Shown here piece by piece: positions 41,710 through 48,614 of a stretch of 64,000 nt of DNA. Position 1 is the first letter of the stretch. Each line of letters starts with the position of its first letter. The DNA is from Streptomyces sp. NBC_00663 (GTDB lineage: Bacteria; Actinomycetota; Actinomycetes; Streptomycetales; Streptomycetaceae). The stretch spans positions 4,278,001-4,342,000 of the forward strand of contig NZ_CP109027.1 of NCBI RefSeq assembly GCF_036226885.1, written 5' to 3'. Under the pieces are notes generated by a model. The model had not been told where the DNA came from and searched no databases. It saw nothing but the letters and a program-made list of their open reading frames with translations. The translations under genes and the position numbers were made by a program.

Positions 41710-42570
41710 TCAGGAGAGCTGGAGCAGACCCCGCAGCAGGTCCCGGCTCTCGTCCGGCCCCGGACTGTCCTGCTGGAGCTCCTTGAGGGCGCTCTCGTAC
41801 TGGGCGACGTCCTCGCGCTTGTCCAGATAGAGGGCGCTGGTGAGCTGCTCCAGATAGACGACGTCGGTGAGATCGGACTCCGAGAAGCTCAGGATCGTGA
41901 ACGCGCCGCTCTCGCCCGAGTGGCCGCCGAAGCTGAACGGCATGATCTGGAGCCGGACGTTGGGGCGCTCGGAGATCTCGATGAGGTGCTGGAGCTGGCC
42001 CCGCATCACCTCGCGGTCGCCGTAGGGGCGGCGCAGGGCGGCCTCGTCGAGGACGATGTGGAAGTCGGGGGCCTTCTCGGCGACGAGGTACTTCTGCCGC
42101 TCCAGGCGCAGCGCCACCCGCCGCTCGACGTCGGCCTCGCTCGCGCCCTTCATACCGCGCCGGACGACCGCACGTGCATACGCCTCGGTCTGGAGCAGCC
42201 CGTGCACGAACTGCACCTCGTACGCGCGGATGAGGGAGGCGGCGCCCTCCAGACCCACATAGGTGGGGAACCAGCTCGGCAGGACGTCGGAGTAACTGTG
42301 CCACCAGCCCGCCACGTTGGCCTCGCGGGCGAGGGAGAGCAGTGACATGCGCTCGGCCTCGTCCGTGATGCCGTACAACGTCAGGAGGTCCTCGACGTCC
42401 CTGGTCTTGAAGCTCACCCGGCCCAACTCCATCCGGCTGATCTTCGACTCGGAGGCCCGGATGGAGTAGCCCGCGGCCTCGCGCGTGATCCCCCGCGCCT
42501 CACGCAGTCGCCTGAGTTGTGATCCGAGCAGCATGCGCCGCACCACCGATCCCGGCTCTCCCGCGCTCAC
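41710..42570 (-). CDS. XRE-family regulator with DUF5753 domain (WhiJ-like)
   Basis: The 286-residue protein has an N-terminal helix-turn-helix (LGSQLRRLREARGITREAAG, ASESKISRMELGRV) and a C-terminal DUF5753 domain (AYEVQFVHGLLQTEAYARAV, then VVYLEQLTSALYLDK). This large Streptomyces family includes WhiJ, whose members work with a DUF397 partner and often an anti-sigma-like ATPase; all three occur here within 1.8 kb. GTG 42570 with GGGGAGG nine bases upstream is the start. It is divergent from the ATPase gene across a 298-bp spacer holding a long operator-like repeat. Confidence 0.92.
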   Translation of the reverse strand: MSAGEPGSVVRRMLLGSQLRRLREARGITREAAGYSIRASESKISRMELGRVSFKTRDVEDLLTLYGITDEAERMSLLSLAREANVAGWWHSYSDVLPSWFPTYVGLEGAASLIRAYEVQFVHGLLQTEAYARAVVRRGMKGASEADVERRVALRLERQKYLVAEKAPDFHIVLDEAALRRPYGDREVMRGQLQHLIEISERPNVRLQIMPFSFGGHSGESGAFTILSFSESDLTDVVYLEQLTSALYLDKREDVAQYESALKELQQDSPGPDESRDLLRGLLQLS

Positions 42571-42766
42571 GTTCGCCAGCCTCCCCAACCGTCTTCCAGG
42601 GGCCGAAGTCTGCCACTAAAACACTTCGAGCTGTACTCGTCCGATTACAGAGATGGAAAGAAGCCAAAGATTCCACACAGGAGGGAGCGAGGAGAAGGCA
42701 AGAGAGAGAAGGAAGTTGGCGGAAAAAATGCCCAACAAGCGGTACGGGAGCGTCCAATTCGGTCAC

Positions 42767-42797
42767 GTGCACGTGCATCTGCACCTTGCATCTGCAC
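42767..42797. promoter_or_regulatory. Operator-like element A (copy 1 of 2)
   Basis: GTGCACGTGCATCTGC (42767-42782), four bases, then TGCATCTGCAC (42787-42797). Within it TGCATCTGCA occurs twice in tandem. The same composite element is found, inverted, upstream of the DUF397 gene at 43807-43836. It lies in the spacer between the XRE gene and the ATPase gene, 71 bp before the ATPase start. The nearby XRE protein is the likely binder (inference). Confidence 0.65.
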
Positions 42798-42868
42798 CAC
42801 ACATCCGAAACCATGGTCCCGCGCAACCGCTGCATCGCAACGACCGCGAGTTCCCGGGAGTGCCTCGC

Positions 42869-43375
42869 ATGGGGATGAATGGATCGACCATGCTCGAGCC
42901 GTTACGGCAGGGCCTTCCGCCGCTGGATCCCACGGCCGTGTCCAACGCCGCCTCCTGCGCTCTGCCCGCCCGCTACGAAGCGGTGCGCGAGGCACGGCAG
43001 TTCACCCGCAGAACACTCGACCAGTGGGACATCGGTGACCGTTTCGACGACGTCTGTCTCGTGGTCTCCGAACTGGTCACCAACGCCCTGCGGCACGGAC
43101 TGCCGACGAGCAACGGCCGCGCTCTCGATCAGGTCCCGCCGGTGCGGCTGCATCTGATGCGCTGGACGGACCGGCTGGTGTGCGCGGTGCGCGATCCCAG
43201 CCACGACAGCCCGGTGGCGCGCGATTCGGACGACTTCTCGGCGGAGTCCGGCCGGGGCCTGTTCCTCGTCGACTCCTTCGCCGACAGCTGGGGCTGGCAT
43301 CCGCTCGCCGGCACCCTCAACGGCAAGGTCGTCTGGGCCCTGTTCCTGCTCCAGCCGCGGGAATCCGCCGAGTGA
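42869..43375 (+). CDS. ATP-binding anti-sigma-like serine kinase (HATPase_c_2)
   Basis: The 168-residue GHKL ATPase is of the RsbW/SpoIIAB-like group common in Streptomyces: SCALPARYEAVREARQFTRR, the N box in VVSELVTNALRHG, the VRDPSHDSP-type G1 box and GRGLFLVDSFADSWGW. The ATG at 42869 has GGGAG eight bases upstream; the open frame extends to 42653 but contains the operator repeat there. It is divergent from the XRE regulator and convergent with the DUF397 gene, forming the usual regulatory triad. Confidence 0.88.
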   Translation: MGMNGSTMLEPLRQGLPPLDPTAVSNAASCALPARYEAVREARQFTRRTLDQWDIGDRFDDVCLVVSELVTNALRHGLPTSNGRALDQVPPVRLHLMRWTDRLVCAVRDPSHDSPVARDSDDFSAESGRGLFLVDSFADSWGWHPLAGTLNGKVVWALFLLQPRESAE

Positions 43376-43467
43376 GACCCCGCGGCGTTTTTCGGTGCCG
43401 CGCATCTACGCGCGTCACCGCCCGTAGGGAGCCGGTCACCCCGGGCTGACCGGGGTCCCGCGCGACC

Positions 43468-43728
43468 TCACCCGGCTATCAGGTGGTCGAACTCGCCGTC
43501 CTTCACCCCGAGGAGCATCGCCTCGATCTCCGCGCGGGTGTAGACGAGCGCCGGACCGTCCGGGAAACGCGAGTTACGCATGGCCACGCCGCCGTCGGGC
43601 AGCCGCGCGAACTCGACACAAGAACCCTGCGAGTTGCTGTGCCGGCTCTTCTGCCAGGCCACCCCGCTCAGATCCGTGGCCGCCATGCCGTTGTACACGT
43701 CCATGCCGTTGTACACGTCGTGGTCCAC
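43468..43728 (-). CDS. DUF397 domain-containing protein
   Basis: The 86-residue protein has a complete DUF397 domain (LSGVAWQKSRHSNSQGSCVE, MRNSRFPDGPALVYTRAEIE, AMLLGVKDGEFDHLIAG). DUF397 proteins are small partners of the DUF5753/XRE regulators such as WhiJ. The start is GTG 43728, six bases after GGGGAG; before the domain there is an exact repeat DVYNGM-DVYNGM from an 18-bp DNA duplication. A copy of the operator-like element lies about 80 bp upstream. ATG 43686 would remove the repeat and is a possible alternative. Confidence 0.85.
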   Translation of the reverse strand: MDHDVYNGMDVYNGMAATDLSGVAWQKSRHSNSQGSCVEFARLPDGGVAMRNSRFPDGPALVYTRAEIEAMLLGVKDGEFDHLIAG

Positions 43729-43806
43729 AGGTCGCTCCCCGGTGGTGCGGTGGCCTTGGGGCCATTGATGCAATGGTCAACTGGTCCGGATCATAGCTCT
43801 GTTCAC

Positions 43807-43836
43807 GTGCAGATGCATGAGCAGATGCACGTGCAC
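43807..43836. promoter_or_regulatory. Operator-like element B (copy 2 of 2)
   Basis: GTGCAGATGCA (43807-43817), three bases, GCAGATGCACGTGCAC (43821-43836): the inverted equivalent of the element at 42767-42797, with one base less in the spacer. It lies upstream of the DUF397 gene on the minus strand; a TATGAT -10-like hexamer is at 43796-43791, so the element would overlap its -35 region. Confidence 0.65.
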
Positions 43837-43876
43837 GCGGGGTGTTCCCGTGGTTACAGATGTGACGTACGCGGTG

Positions 43877-44344
43877 CTACATCCGTTCCAGCGCGTCCCC
43901 CAGAGCCCGCATCACATGCGACCTCCAGCCCCCGTCCATGATCGTCCGGGCCATCAGCTGCGCGGGGTCGTCGGGGTCGAATCCCTCGTGTACTAGAAAG
44001 AGACGCGTTCCACGCCCTTCCTGTTCCACCTTCCACGTGATGGTCCAGTCGGCGGAGTTGGCGGGATCGGCGTCGGTCCAGCGGACGCTCAGCATCCGCT
44101 CCGGCTCATAGGCGAGAACCTCCACGTCGACCGTGCCGGAGAAGGTGGTGTTGGGCCGTGGGACGGAGGTCATCGTGTACCGGTGACCGACCTCAAGACG
44201 GAACGCCTCGGCCCCTCGCATCTGCCACTGCGCGAGCAGTTCGGGCTCGGTGAGGGCGCGCCAGACCTTGGCGGGCGGGTGCGGGAAGAACTGGTCGACG
44301 CGGATGACGGTGAGGTCGTCGTCGCCTTCGGGTGCGGTGCTCAT
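43877..44344 (-). CDS. SRPBCC (AHSA1-like) domain protein
   Basis: The 155-residue START-like fold protein has the AHSA1/CalC features DQFFPHPPAKVWRALTEPEL, AQWQ, ERMLSVRWTD and TRLFLVHEGFD, ending in a long C-terminal helix. Proteins of this type bind hydrophobic ligands and are often encoded in operons with an ArsR repressor, as here (ATGA overlap with the gene upstream). The ligand is unknown. Confidence 0.88.
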   Translation of the reverse strand: MSTAPEGDDDLTVIRVDQFFPHPPAKVWRALTEPELLAQWQMRGAEAFRLEVGHRYTMTSVPRPNTTFSGTVDVEVLAYEPERMLSVRWTDADPANSADWTITWKVEQEGRGTRLFLVHEGFDPDDPAQLMARTIMDGGWRSHVMRALGDALERM

Positions 44345-44697
44345 GAGGCGCCATCGTCGGGCATACGGTCCAGCAGTTCGCCGAGCTCCCTCAGCCGGCC
44401 GCGCCAGAACCGCTCGTACGGGTGGAGCCAGTCCTGCACCTCGGCGAGCGGGGCCGCCTCCAGGCGGTAGATGCGCTGCCGGCCGGAGCGCTGCTCGGCG
44501 ACGAGGCCGGCGTCGCGGAGCACCTTGAGGTGCTCGGAGAGGCTCGGGCGGGCCATGTCGAAGTGGGCGGCGAGGGCCTGGACGGGCTGGGGGCCGCCGT
44601 CGCGCAGGAGTCGCAGCACCTCGCGGCGGGTGGCGTTGGCGAGCGCGGCGAACACCCGGTCCGCCGCGGCCTCTTCACGGACCCCGGCTGCGGTCAT
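44341..44697 (-). CDS. ArsR family transcriptional regulator
   Basis: The 118-residue winged-helix regulator has VFAALANATRREVLRLLRDG, VQALAAHFDMARPSLSEHLK and VLRDAGLVAEQRSGRQRIYR. The lack of a Cys-rich metal site and the SRPBCC partner place it in the non-metal SdpR-like group. It overlaps the SRPBCC gene stop-start by four bases. The TAGG-N6-CCTA dyads in the palindrome at 45149-45197 are candidate binding sites. The VOC gene upstream may be in the same unit (69-bp gap). Confidence 0.92.
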   Translation of the reverse strand: MTAAGVREEAAADRVFAALANATRREVLRLLRDGGPQPVQALAAHFDMARPSLSEHLKVLRDAGLVAEQRSGRQRIYRLEAAPLAEVQDWLHPYERFWRGRLRELGELLDRMPDDGAS

Positions 44698-44766
44698 GCC
44701 GGCCCTCCTCGCGGTGCGCCTCTGGTGGCGGCGCTTCTAGTGGTGGCGCTGCTGGTGGTGGAGCCG

Positions 44767-45138
44767 CTAGTGGCGCGCTTCCGTCAGCAGCATCAGACCG
44801 TTGCCGTCGGGATCCGCGAACGAGGCCATCCGGCCCCAGGGGAGCTCGTCGGGACCCTGCACGCGGACGCCCGCCTCGACGAGCCGCGCGCAGTCGGCGT
44901 CGACGTCGGTCGTCACCAACATGATCCCCCGTGCCTCGCCGGGCTCGAAACCGCCCATCCCCGGACCGGAGAGCGTGAACACGGTCTGCGCCCCGGCGGG
45001 CGCCACCTGGAGCCACCGCCCCTGGGGCAGGTCGAGGTCGGCGGTGACGTTCATGCCGAGGACCTCGGTGTAGAAGCGCAGGGCGCGGTCCTGGTCGGCG
45101 ACGGGGAGGGTGACGAAGGAGGCGTGGGTGATGGTCAT
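44767..45138 (-). CDS. VOC (glyoxalase/dioxygenase) family protein
   Basis: The 123-residue protein shows the paired beta-alpha-beta-beta-beta modules of the vicinal oxygen chelate fold: FVTLPVADQDRALRFYTEVL, WLQVAPAGAQTVFTLS, GIMLVTTDVDADCARLVEAG and SFADPDGNGLMLL. Members include glyoxalase I, drug-binding resistance proteins and dioxygenases; which one is not clear. Start ATG 45138 is used. It precedes the ArsR-SRPBCC pair on the same strand and follows a large palindrome. Confidence 0.87.
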   Translation of the reverse strand: MTITHASFVTLPVADQDRALRFYTEVLGMNVTADLDLPQGRWLQVAPAGAQTVFTLSGPGMGGFEPGEARGIMLVTTDVDADCARLVEAGVRVQGPDELPWGRMASFADPDGNGLMLLTEARH

Positions 45139-45148
45139 ACAGAACACA

Positions 45149-45197
45149 ATAGGTAGGTGATTCCCTACGCGTCAAACGTAGGGAATCACCTACCTAT
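45149..45197. other. 49-bp perfect palindrome (21-bp arms, 7-nt loop)
   Basis: The arms 45149-45169 and 45177-45197 are exact complements; the left begins ATAGGTAGGTGATTCCC and the loop is CGTCAAA. It sits between the rpsR stop and the VOC start on the minus strand. As RNA it would form a strong hairpin that can end the zinc-responsive operon. Each arm also contains an imperfect TAGG-N6-CCTA dyad of the size used by ArsR-type repressors, so a double role is possible. Confidence 0.85.
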
Positions 45198-45203
45198 AGC
45201 CGC

Positions 45204-45440
45204 TCACCTGGCGCTGGAGTACGGCAGCAGCGCCATCTCCCGGGCGTTCTTGATGGCCCGGGCCAGCTGTCGCTGCTGCTGGGCGGTGACCCGGGTGACG
45301 CGACGGCTGCGGATCTTGCCGCGGTCGGAGATGAACTTCCGCAGCAGGTCGGTGTCCTTGTAGTCGATGTACGTCACTTCGGCCGCGTCCAGCGGATTGG
45401 GCCGGTTCTTGGCGGGCTTGCGCTCGGGCTTGCGGGGCAT
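45204..45440 (-). CDS. rpsR: 30S ribosomal protein S18, zinc-independent paralogue
   Basis: The 78-residue S18 protein (VTYIDYKDTDLLRKFISDRG, RSRRVTRVTAQQQRQLARAI, NAREMALLPY) contains no cysteine, so it is the C-minus form. It is the last gene of the minus-strand zinc-starvation operon, 5 bp after the COG0523 gene. In Streptomyces such paralogues replace zinc-containing ribosomal proteins under low zinc. Confidence 0.95.
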   Translation of the reverse strand: MPRKPERKPAKNRPNPLDAAEVTYIDYKDTDLLRKFISDRGKIRSRRVTRVTAQQQRQLARAIKNAREMALLPYSSAR

Positions 45441-45445
45441 GCGGG

Positions 45446-46927
45446 TCAGACCTCCAGGAGGGTGTCGAAGGCGGGCGGCAACCGCTTCCAGGCGGCGCGG
45501 CCCGCGGCGTACTCGGCGTCGGTCAACAGGCAGGACTCCAGCAGCCGTTCGAGTCCGTCGCGGTCGAGGGCGGGGGAGGTGAAGACGAGGTGCTGGCAGC
45601 AGTCGCCGTGCTCGGGGTGCCAGTCCAGCGCGGCGGCGGCGCGACGCACCGGCGGGACCATGTCCCAGGCGGCGTCGGGGAGGGAGGCGAGCCAGGGCCC
45701 GACACTCTCCACGCAGAGCGCGCCCCCGGCCGCGTCCCAGTGCAGCAAGGTGTCCGGCCGGTCCGCGAGCCAGAACCGACCCCGGCTGCGGGCGGCGGCA
45801 CAGGTGATGTCCTCCAGTGCCTCATAGAGCCGCTCCGGATGAAAGGGCCGCTCCCGGTGCCATACGAGGGTGGAGACCCCATGAGCATCGGCCTCGGCGG
45901 GCAACAGCGCACAGGCGGGATGCTGAGCCGCGGCAGCGGCCTCGACATCGAACCCGGCGAGGGCAGCGCGGGCCAGGGGCGAGAGGGGGCGCGCGTGCGA
46001 GTCGGGGACACGGGCGGGGGTGGCGTGACCTGCCGGGGCCGGCTCCGGGGGCCGCACCGGAGGGATCGGCCCGCCCGCACTAGAGCTCTGTGCCGAAGGG
46101 GACGGCTCGCCCGGCACGGAGCCCGCCCCCGCAGGGACTGGTCCACCTGGCACGGAGCCCGCCCCCGGAGGGGCTGACCCGCCCGGCAGGAAGCCCGCCC
46201 CCGAAGAGGACGGCTCGCCCGGCAAGGCGTCCTGCGGCAGACGGGACGGCTCGCCCGGCATCCCGCCCCGCGCCGAAGCGGACGGTTCGCCCGGCACGCC
46301 GCCCCGCGTCCACGGGAAGGCCTCCCCCGTCAAGTCGCCGGTGTCGATCGGGATCTGGTGGGCCGTCGGGTGGAGTTGGGACAGGAGTTCGTGGTCCTCG
46401 GCGTCGGCCTCCTCCGAGGTGGTCACGGCGAGGATCGGGGCGTACTCCAGTTGGCGGGCGAAGGTGTCGGCGATCGTGCGTTGGTCGGTGGCGGCCGCGG
46501 CGAGGCCGCGTTCGGCGAGGTCGTCGCCGTTGCCGAGGTAGGGCAGGACCAGTGCGGGATCGACGGCGGTGATGACGCCGGTGACGGTGAGGCCGCCGGC
46601 GGTCACCACCTCCGCCATGGCCTTGGGCTCGACGGAGTCCCACAGTTCGACCACGGCGAGCCGGGCCGGCCCGTCCGCCGCCAGGCGGCGCAGCTCGGGC
46701 ACCAGGTCTTCCCTCAGCGCACAGCACGCGCAGTCGTTGACCAGGGGTGTCTCGGCGGCGGAGAGCAGACCTGAGGCGTCGCGCACGGTGCGGACCACCG
46801 TGCCCGCCGCCGCCGTCGCCAGGTCGTGGTGGAGTACGACGCTGCCGGGCACGTCGGCGAGGAGCCGCGCGACGGCCGCCTTACGGGCGTCGGCGTGCAG
46901 CCCGCCGACGATCACGACCGAGAGCAT
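45446..46927 (-). CDS. COG0523/CobW-like zinc-starvation protein with degenerate P-loop
   Basis: The 493-residue COG0523-type protein has an N-terminal domain with the metal motif CACC (residues 66-69), VVELWDSVEPKAMAEVV (Walker B region) and a C-terminal CobW domain with FWLADRPDTLLHWD. COG0523 proteins are GTPase metal chaperones. The usual GxxGxGKT P-loop is here GGLHADARKA, without the GK[S/T]. Between the domains is a Gly/Pro/Ser linker of repeated PGEPS/PGGP units (about residues 205-310). It starts at 46927, sharing one base with the rpmE stop (TGATG), and lies within the Zur-type cluster. Confidence 0.88.
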   Translation of the reverse strand: MLSVVIVGGLHADARKAAVARLLADVPGSVVLHHDLATAAAGTVVRTVRDASGLLSAAETPLVNDCACCALREDLVPELRRLAADGPARLAVVELWDSVEPKAMAEVVTAGGLTVTGVITAVDPALVLPYLGNGDDLAERGLAAAATDQRTIADTFARQLEYAPILAVTTSEEADAEDHELLSQLHPTAHQIPIDTGDLTGEAFPWTRGGVPGEPSASARGGMPGEPSRLPQDALPGEPSSSGAGFLPGGSAPPGAGSVPGGPVPAGAGSVPGEPSPSAQSSSAGGPIPPVRPPEPAPAGHATPARVPDSHARPLSPLARAALAGFDVEAAAAAQHPACALLPAEADAHGVSTLVWHRERPFHPERLYEALEDITCAAARSRGRFWLADRPDTLLHWDAAGGALCVESVGPWLASLPDAAWDMVPPVRRAAAALDWHPEHGDCCQHLVFTSPALDRDGLERLLESCLLTDAEYAAGRAAWKRLPPAFDTLLEV

Positions 46928-47184
46928 CAGCCGCGCTCCCCCGGCCGGCCGTACCGGCGCTCGAAGCGCTCCACGCGGCCGGCGGTGTCCAGGACGCGCG
47001 CGGTGCCGGTGTAGAAGGGGTGGCTGACGTTCGAGATCTCGACGTCCACGACCGGGTAGGTGTGCCCGTCCTCCCACTCGATCGTCTTCTCGCTCGTCAT
47101 CGTCGACCGGGTGAGGAAGGCGTGGTTCGCGGCCCGGTCACGGAAGACGACCGGTCCGTAGGGCGGGTGGATTCCGTTGCGCAT
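46927..47184 (-). CDS. rpmE: 50S ribosomal protein L31 type B
   Basis: The 85-residue type B L31 (MRNGIHPPYGPVVFRDRAAN, TYPVVDVEISNVSHPFYTG, VERFERRYGRPGER) lacks the zinc-binding CxxC of type A. It is the well-known Zur-regulated replacement L31. It starts 8 bp after rpmG and its stop overlaps the COG0523 gene start by one base, showing coupled translation. Confidence 0.96.
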   Translation of the reverse strand: MRNGIHPPYGPVVFRDRAANHAFLTRSTMTSEKTIEWEDGHTYPVVDVEISNVSHPFYTGTARVLDTAGRVERFERRYGRPGERG

Positions 47185-47192
47185 GGCGGTGG

Positions 47193-47357
47193 TCAGCGCT
47201 CCTCTCGGAAGTCGACGTGGCGGCCGGCGAGCGGGTCGTACTTGCGCAGGGTCATCCGGTCCGGGTCGCTGCGGCGGTTCTTGCGGGTGACGTAGGTGAA
47301 GCCGGTCCCGGCCGTGGACCGGAGCTTGATGACGGGGCGGAGTTCGTTGCGAGCCAT
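47193..47357 (-). CDS. rpmG: 50S ribosomal protein L33, zinc-independent paralogue
   Basis: The 54-residue L33 (ELRPVIKLRSTAGTGFTYVT, RKNRRSDPDRMTLRKYDPLA) has no cysteine, so it is the C-minus form. ATG 47357 is the start; the upstream extension to 47387 would cross the Zur-type operator. It is the first gene of the minus-strand zinc operon. Confidence 0.95.
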   Translation of the reverse strand: MARNELRPVIKLRSTAGTGFTYVTRKNRRSDPDRMTLRKYDPLAGRHVDFREER

Positions 47358-47371
47358 GCCGTGTATCTTAC

Positions 47372-47392
47372 TGAAAATGAATTCCATTTACA
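47372..47392. promoter_or_regulatory. Zur-box-like operator between divergent ribosomal operons
   Basis: TGAAAATGAATTCCA (47372-47386), continuing TTTACA to 47392, matches 13 of 15 bases of the TGAAAATGATTTTCA consensus I recall for actinobacterial Zur, and the whole 21 bp is nearly symmetric. It lies between rpmG (minus) and rpmB (plus) and could control both directions. Confidence 0.75.
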
Positions 47393-47420
47393 CAACGGCT
47401 TCGAGAGAGGTGCGTCACCC

Positions 47421-47657
47421 ATGTCCGCCCACTGCATGCTGACCGGCGCCCGGCCCGGCTTCGGCAACCGCATCTCCCACTCCCACCGGCGCACTTCACG
47501 CCGCTTCGACCCCAACATCCAGTCCAAGCGCTACTGGCTGCCGAGCGAGAGCCGGTACGTGCGGCTGCGGCTGAGCACGAAGGGGATCAAGACCGTCGAC
47601 ACCATCGGCGTCGAGGCGGCCGTGGCCCGCATCCGCGCCCGGGGAGTGAGGATCTGA
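47421..47657 (+). CDS. rpmB: 50S ribosomal protein L28 paralogue
   Basis: The 78-residue L28 (SAHCMLTGARPGFGNRISHS, HRRTSRRFDPNIQSKRYWLP, LRLSTKGIKTVDTIGVEA) retains only one Cys near the N-terminus, too few for the zinc site of C-plus forms. It is the first gene of the plus-strand half of the zinc cluster, sharing its stop with the rpsN ATG (TGATG). Confidence 0.95.
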   Translation: MSAHCMLTGARPGFGNRISHSHRRTSRRFDPNIQSKRYWLPSESRYVRLRLSTKGIKTVDTIGVEAAVARIRARGVRI

Positions 47658-47962
47658 TGGCCAAGAAGAGCAAGATCGCGAAGAACGAGCAGCGACAGCA
47701 GATCGTCGCCCGGTACGCGCAGCGGCGCGCCGAGCTGAAGGAGATCATCCGGCGGCCGTCGTCCACGGAAGCCGAACGGCAGGACGCCCGGCGGGAGTTG
47801 GCCAGGCAGCCGCGCGACGCCAGCGCCACCCGGGTGCGCAACCGCGACCAGGTGGACGGCCGGCCGCGCGGTTACTTCCGGGCCTTCGGCCTGTCCCGGG
47901 TGAGTCTGCGGGAGCAGGCGCACGCCGGGTACCTTCCGGGGGTCCGTAAGTCCTCCTGGTAG
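47657..47962 (+). CDS. rpsN: 30S ribosomal protein S14 (long, zinc-independent type)
   Basis: The 101-residue S14 (MAKKSKIAKNEQRQQIVARY, ELARQPRDASATRVRNRDQV, GRPRGYFRAFGLSRVSLREQ) is the long form without the CxxC pairs of the short zinc-binding S14. It overlaps rpmB by one base. Together with L28, L31, L33 and S18 it completes the alternative zinc-free set. Confidence 0.96.
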   Translation: MAKKSKIAKNEQRQQIVARYAQRRAELKEIIRRPSSTEAERQDARRELARQPRDASATRVRNRDQVDGRPRGYFRAFGLSRVSLREQAHAGYLPGVRKSSW

Positions 47963-48007
47963 CTTGCTGCGGTCGTAGCCTCGCCCGTAATCCGCCAGGG
48001 AGCTTCC

Positions 48008-48505
48008 ATGACATCGGCTTCGGTGAACTTCTCGCGCACCTCGGCTGCCGCGGCCATGGCTCTCGCGGGTGTCCTCGCGCTGGGCGCGTGCAGTTCGGAC
48101 GACGGCTCGGACTCCGACGGCTCGACGCCGAGCGCGACCGCCTCCGCCGACGGTTCGGCCGGCGGTTCGGCCTCCTCGTCCGCCTCCGCCTCCGGTGACC
48201 TCGCGGGCAGCTGGCTCACCACCGCCAAGGGCAAGGCCGTCGTCCTGATGGTCAACGGCACCGAGGCCGGGCTGTTCGCGACCGGCGGGACGGTGTGCAG
48301 CGGGACCGCGGGCGAGGAGTCCGGGATGCAGATGATCCACCTCAAGTGCACGGACGGCAGCAAGGGCCGGGCGACCGGGATGGTCGACTCGGTCGACAAG
48401 ACCACCCTCAAGGTGACGTGGGAGGGCGGCCTCGGCGCGGAGACGTACACCAAGGCGGAGGGCGGGCAGCTGCCGTCGGGGCTGCCGACGGCGAGCCTCG
48501 GCTGA
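48008..48505 (+). CDS. Small secreted lipoprotein, unknown function
   Basis: The 165-residue product has a lipoprotein signal peptide ending in the lipobox LGAC (Cys about residue 28), then a Ser/Asp/Gly-rich linker of about 35 residues, and a compact C-terminal domain beginning AGSWLTTAKGKAVVLMVNG. Two cysteines in the mature domain (TVCSGT, LKCTDG) may form a disulfide. No family was recognised. It begins 45 bp after rpsN, so read-through from the zinc cluster is possible. Confidence 0.75.
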   Translation: MTSASVNFSRTSAAAAMALAGVLALGACSSDDGSDSDGSTPSATASADGSAGGSASSSASASGDLAGSWLTTAKGKAVVLMVNGTEAGLFATGGTVCSGTAGEESGMQMIHLKCTDGSKGRATGMVDSVDKTTLKVTWEGGLGAETYTKAEGGQLPSGLPTASLG

Positions 48506-48614
48506 ACAGAACCGGGGATCGGCGGGGGCGGGCAACCGCTCCCCGGGCTCGTGCGTGATGATCCTTGCACGCGACTCAGCGGCAGCACGCCGCCCGGAGC
48601 ATCCAAGGACCCCC

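Noticed and set aside
42653..42868. Upstream extension of the anti-sigma-like ATPase (His-rich MPNKRYGSV... segment)
   Set aside because: It is encoded by the operator-like repeats; the ATG at 42869 has a proper ribosome site and gives the family N-terminus.
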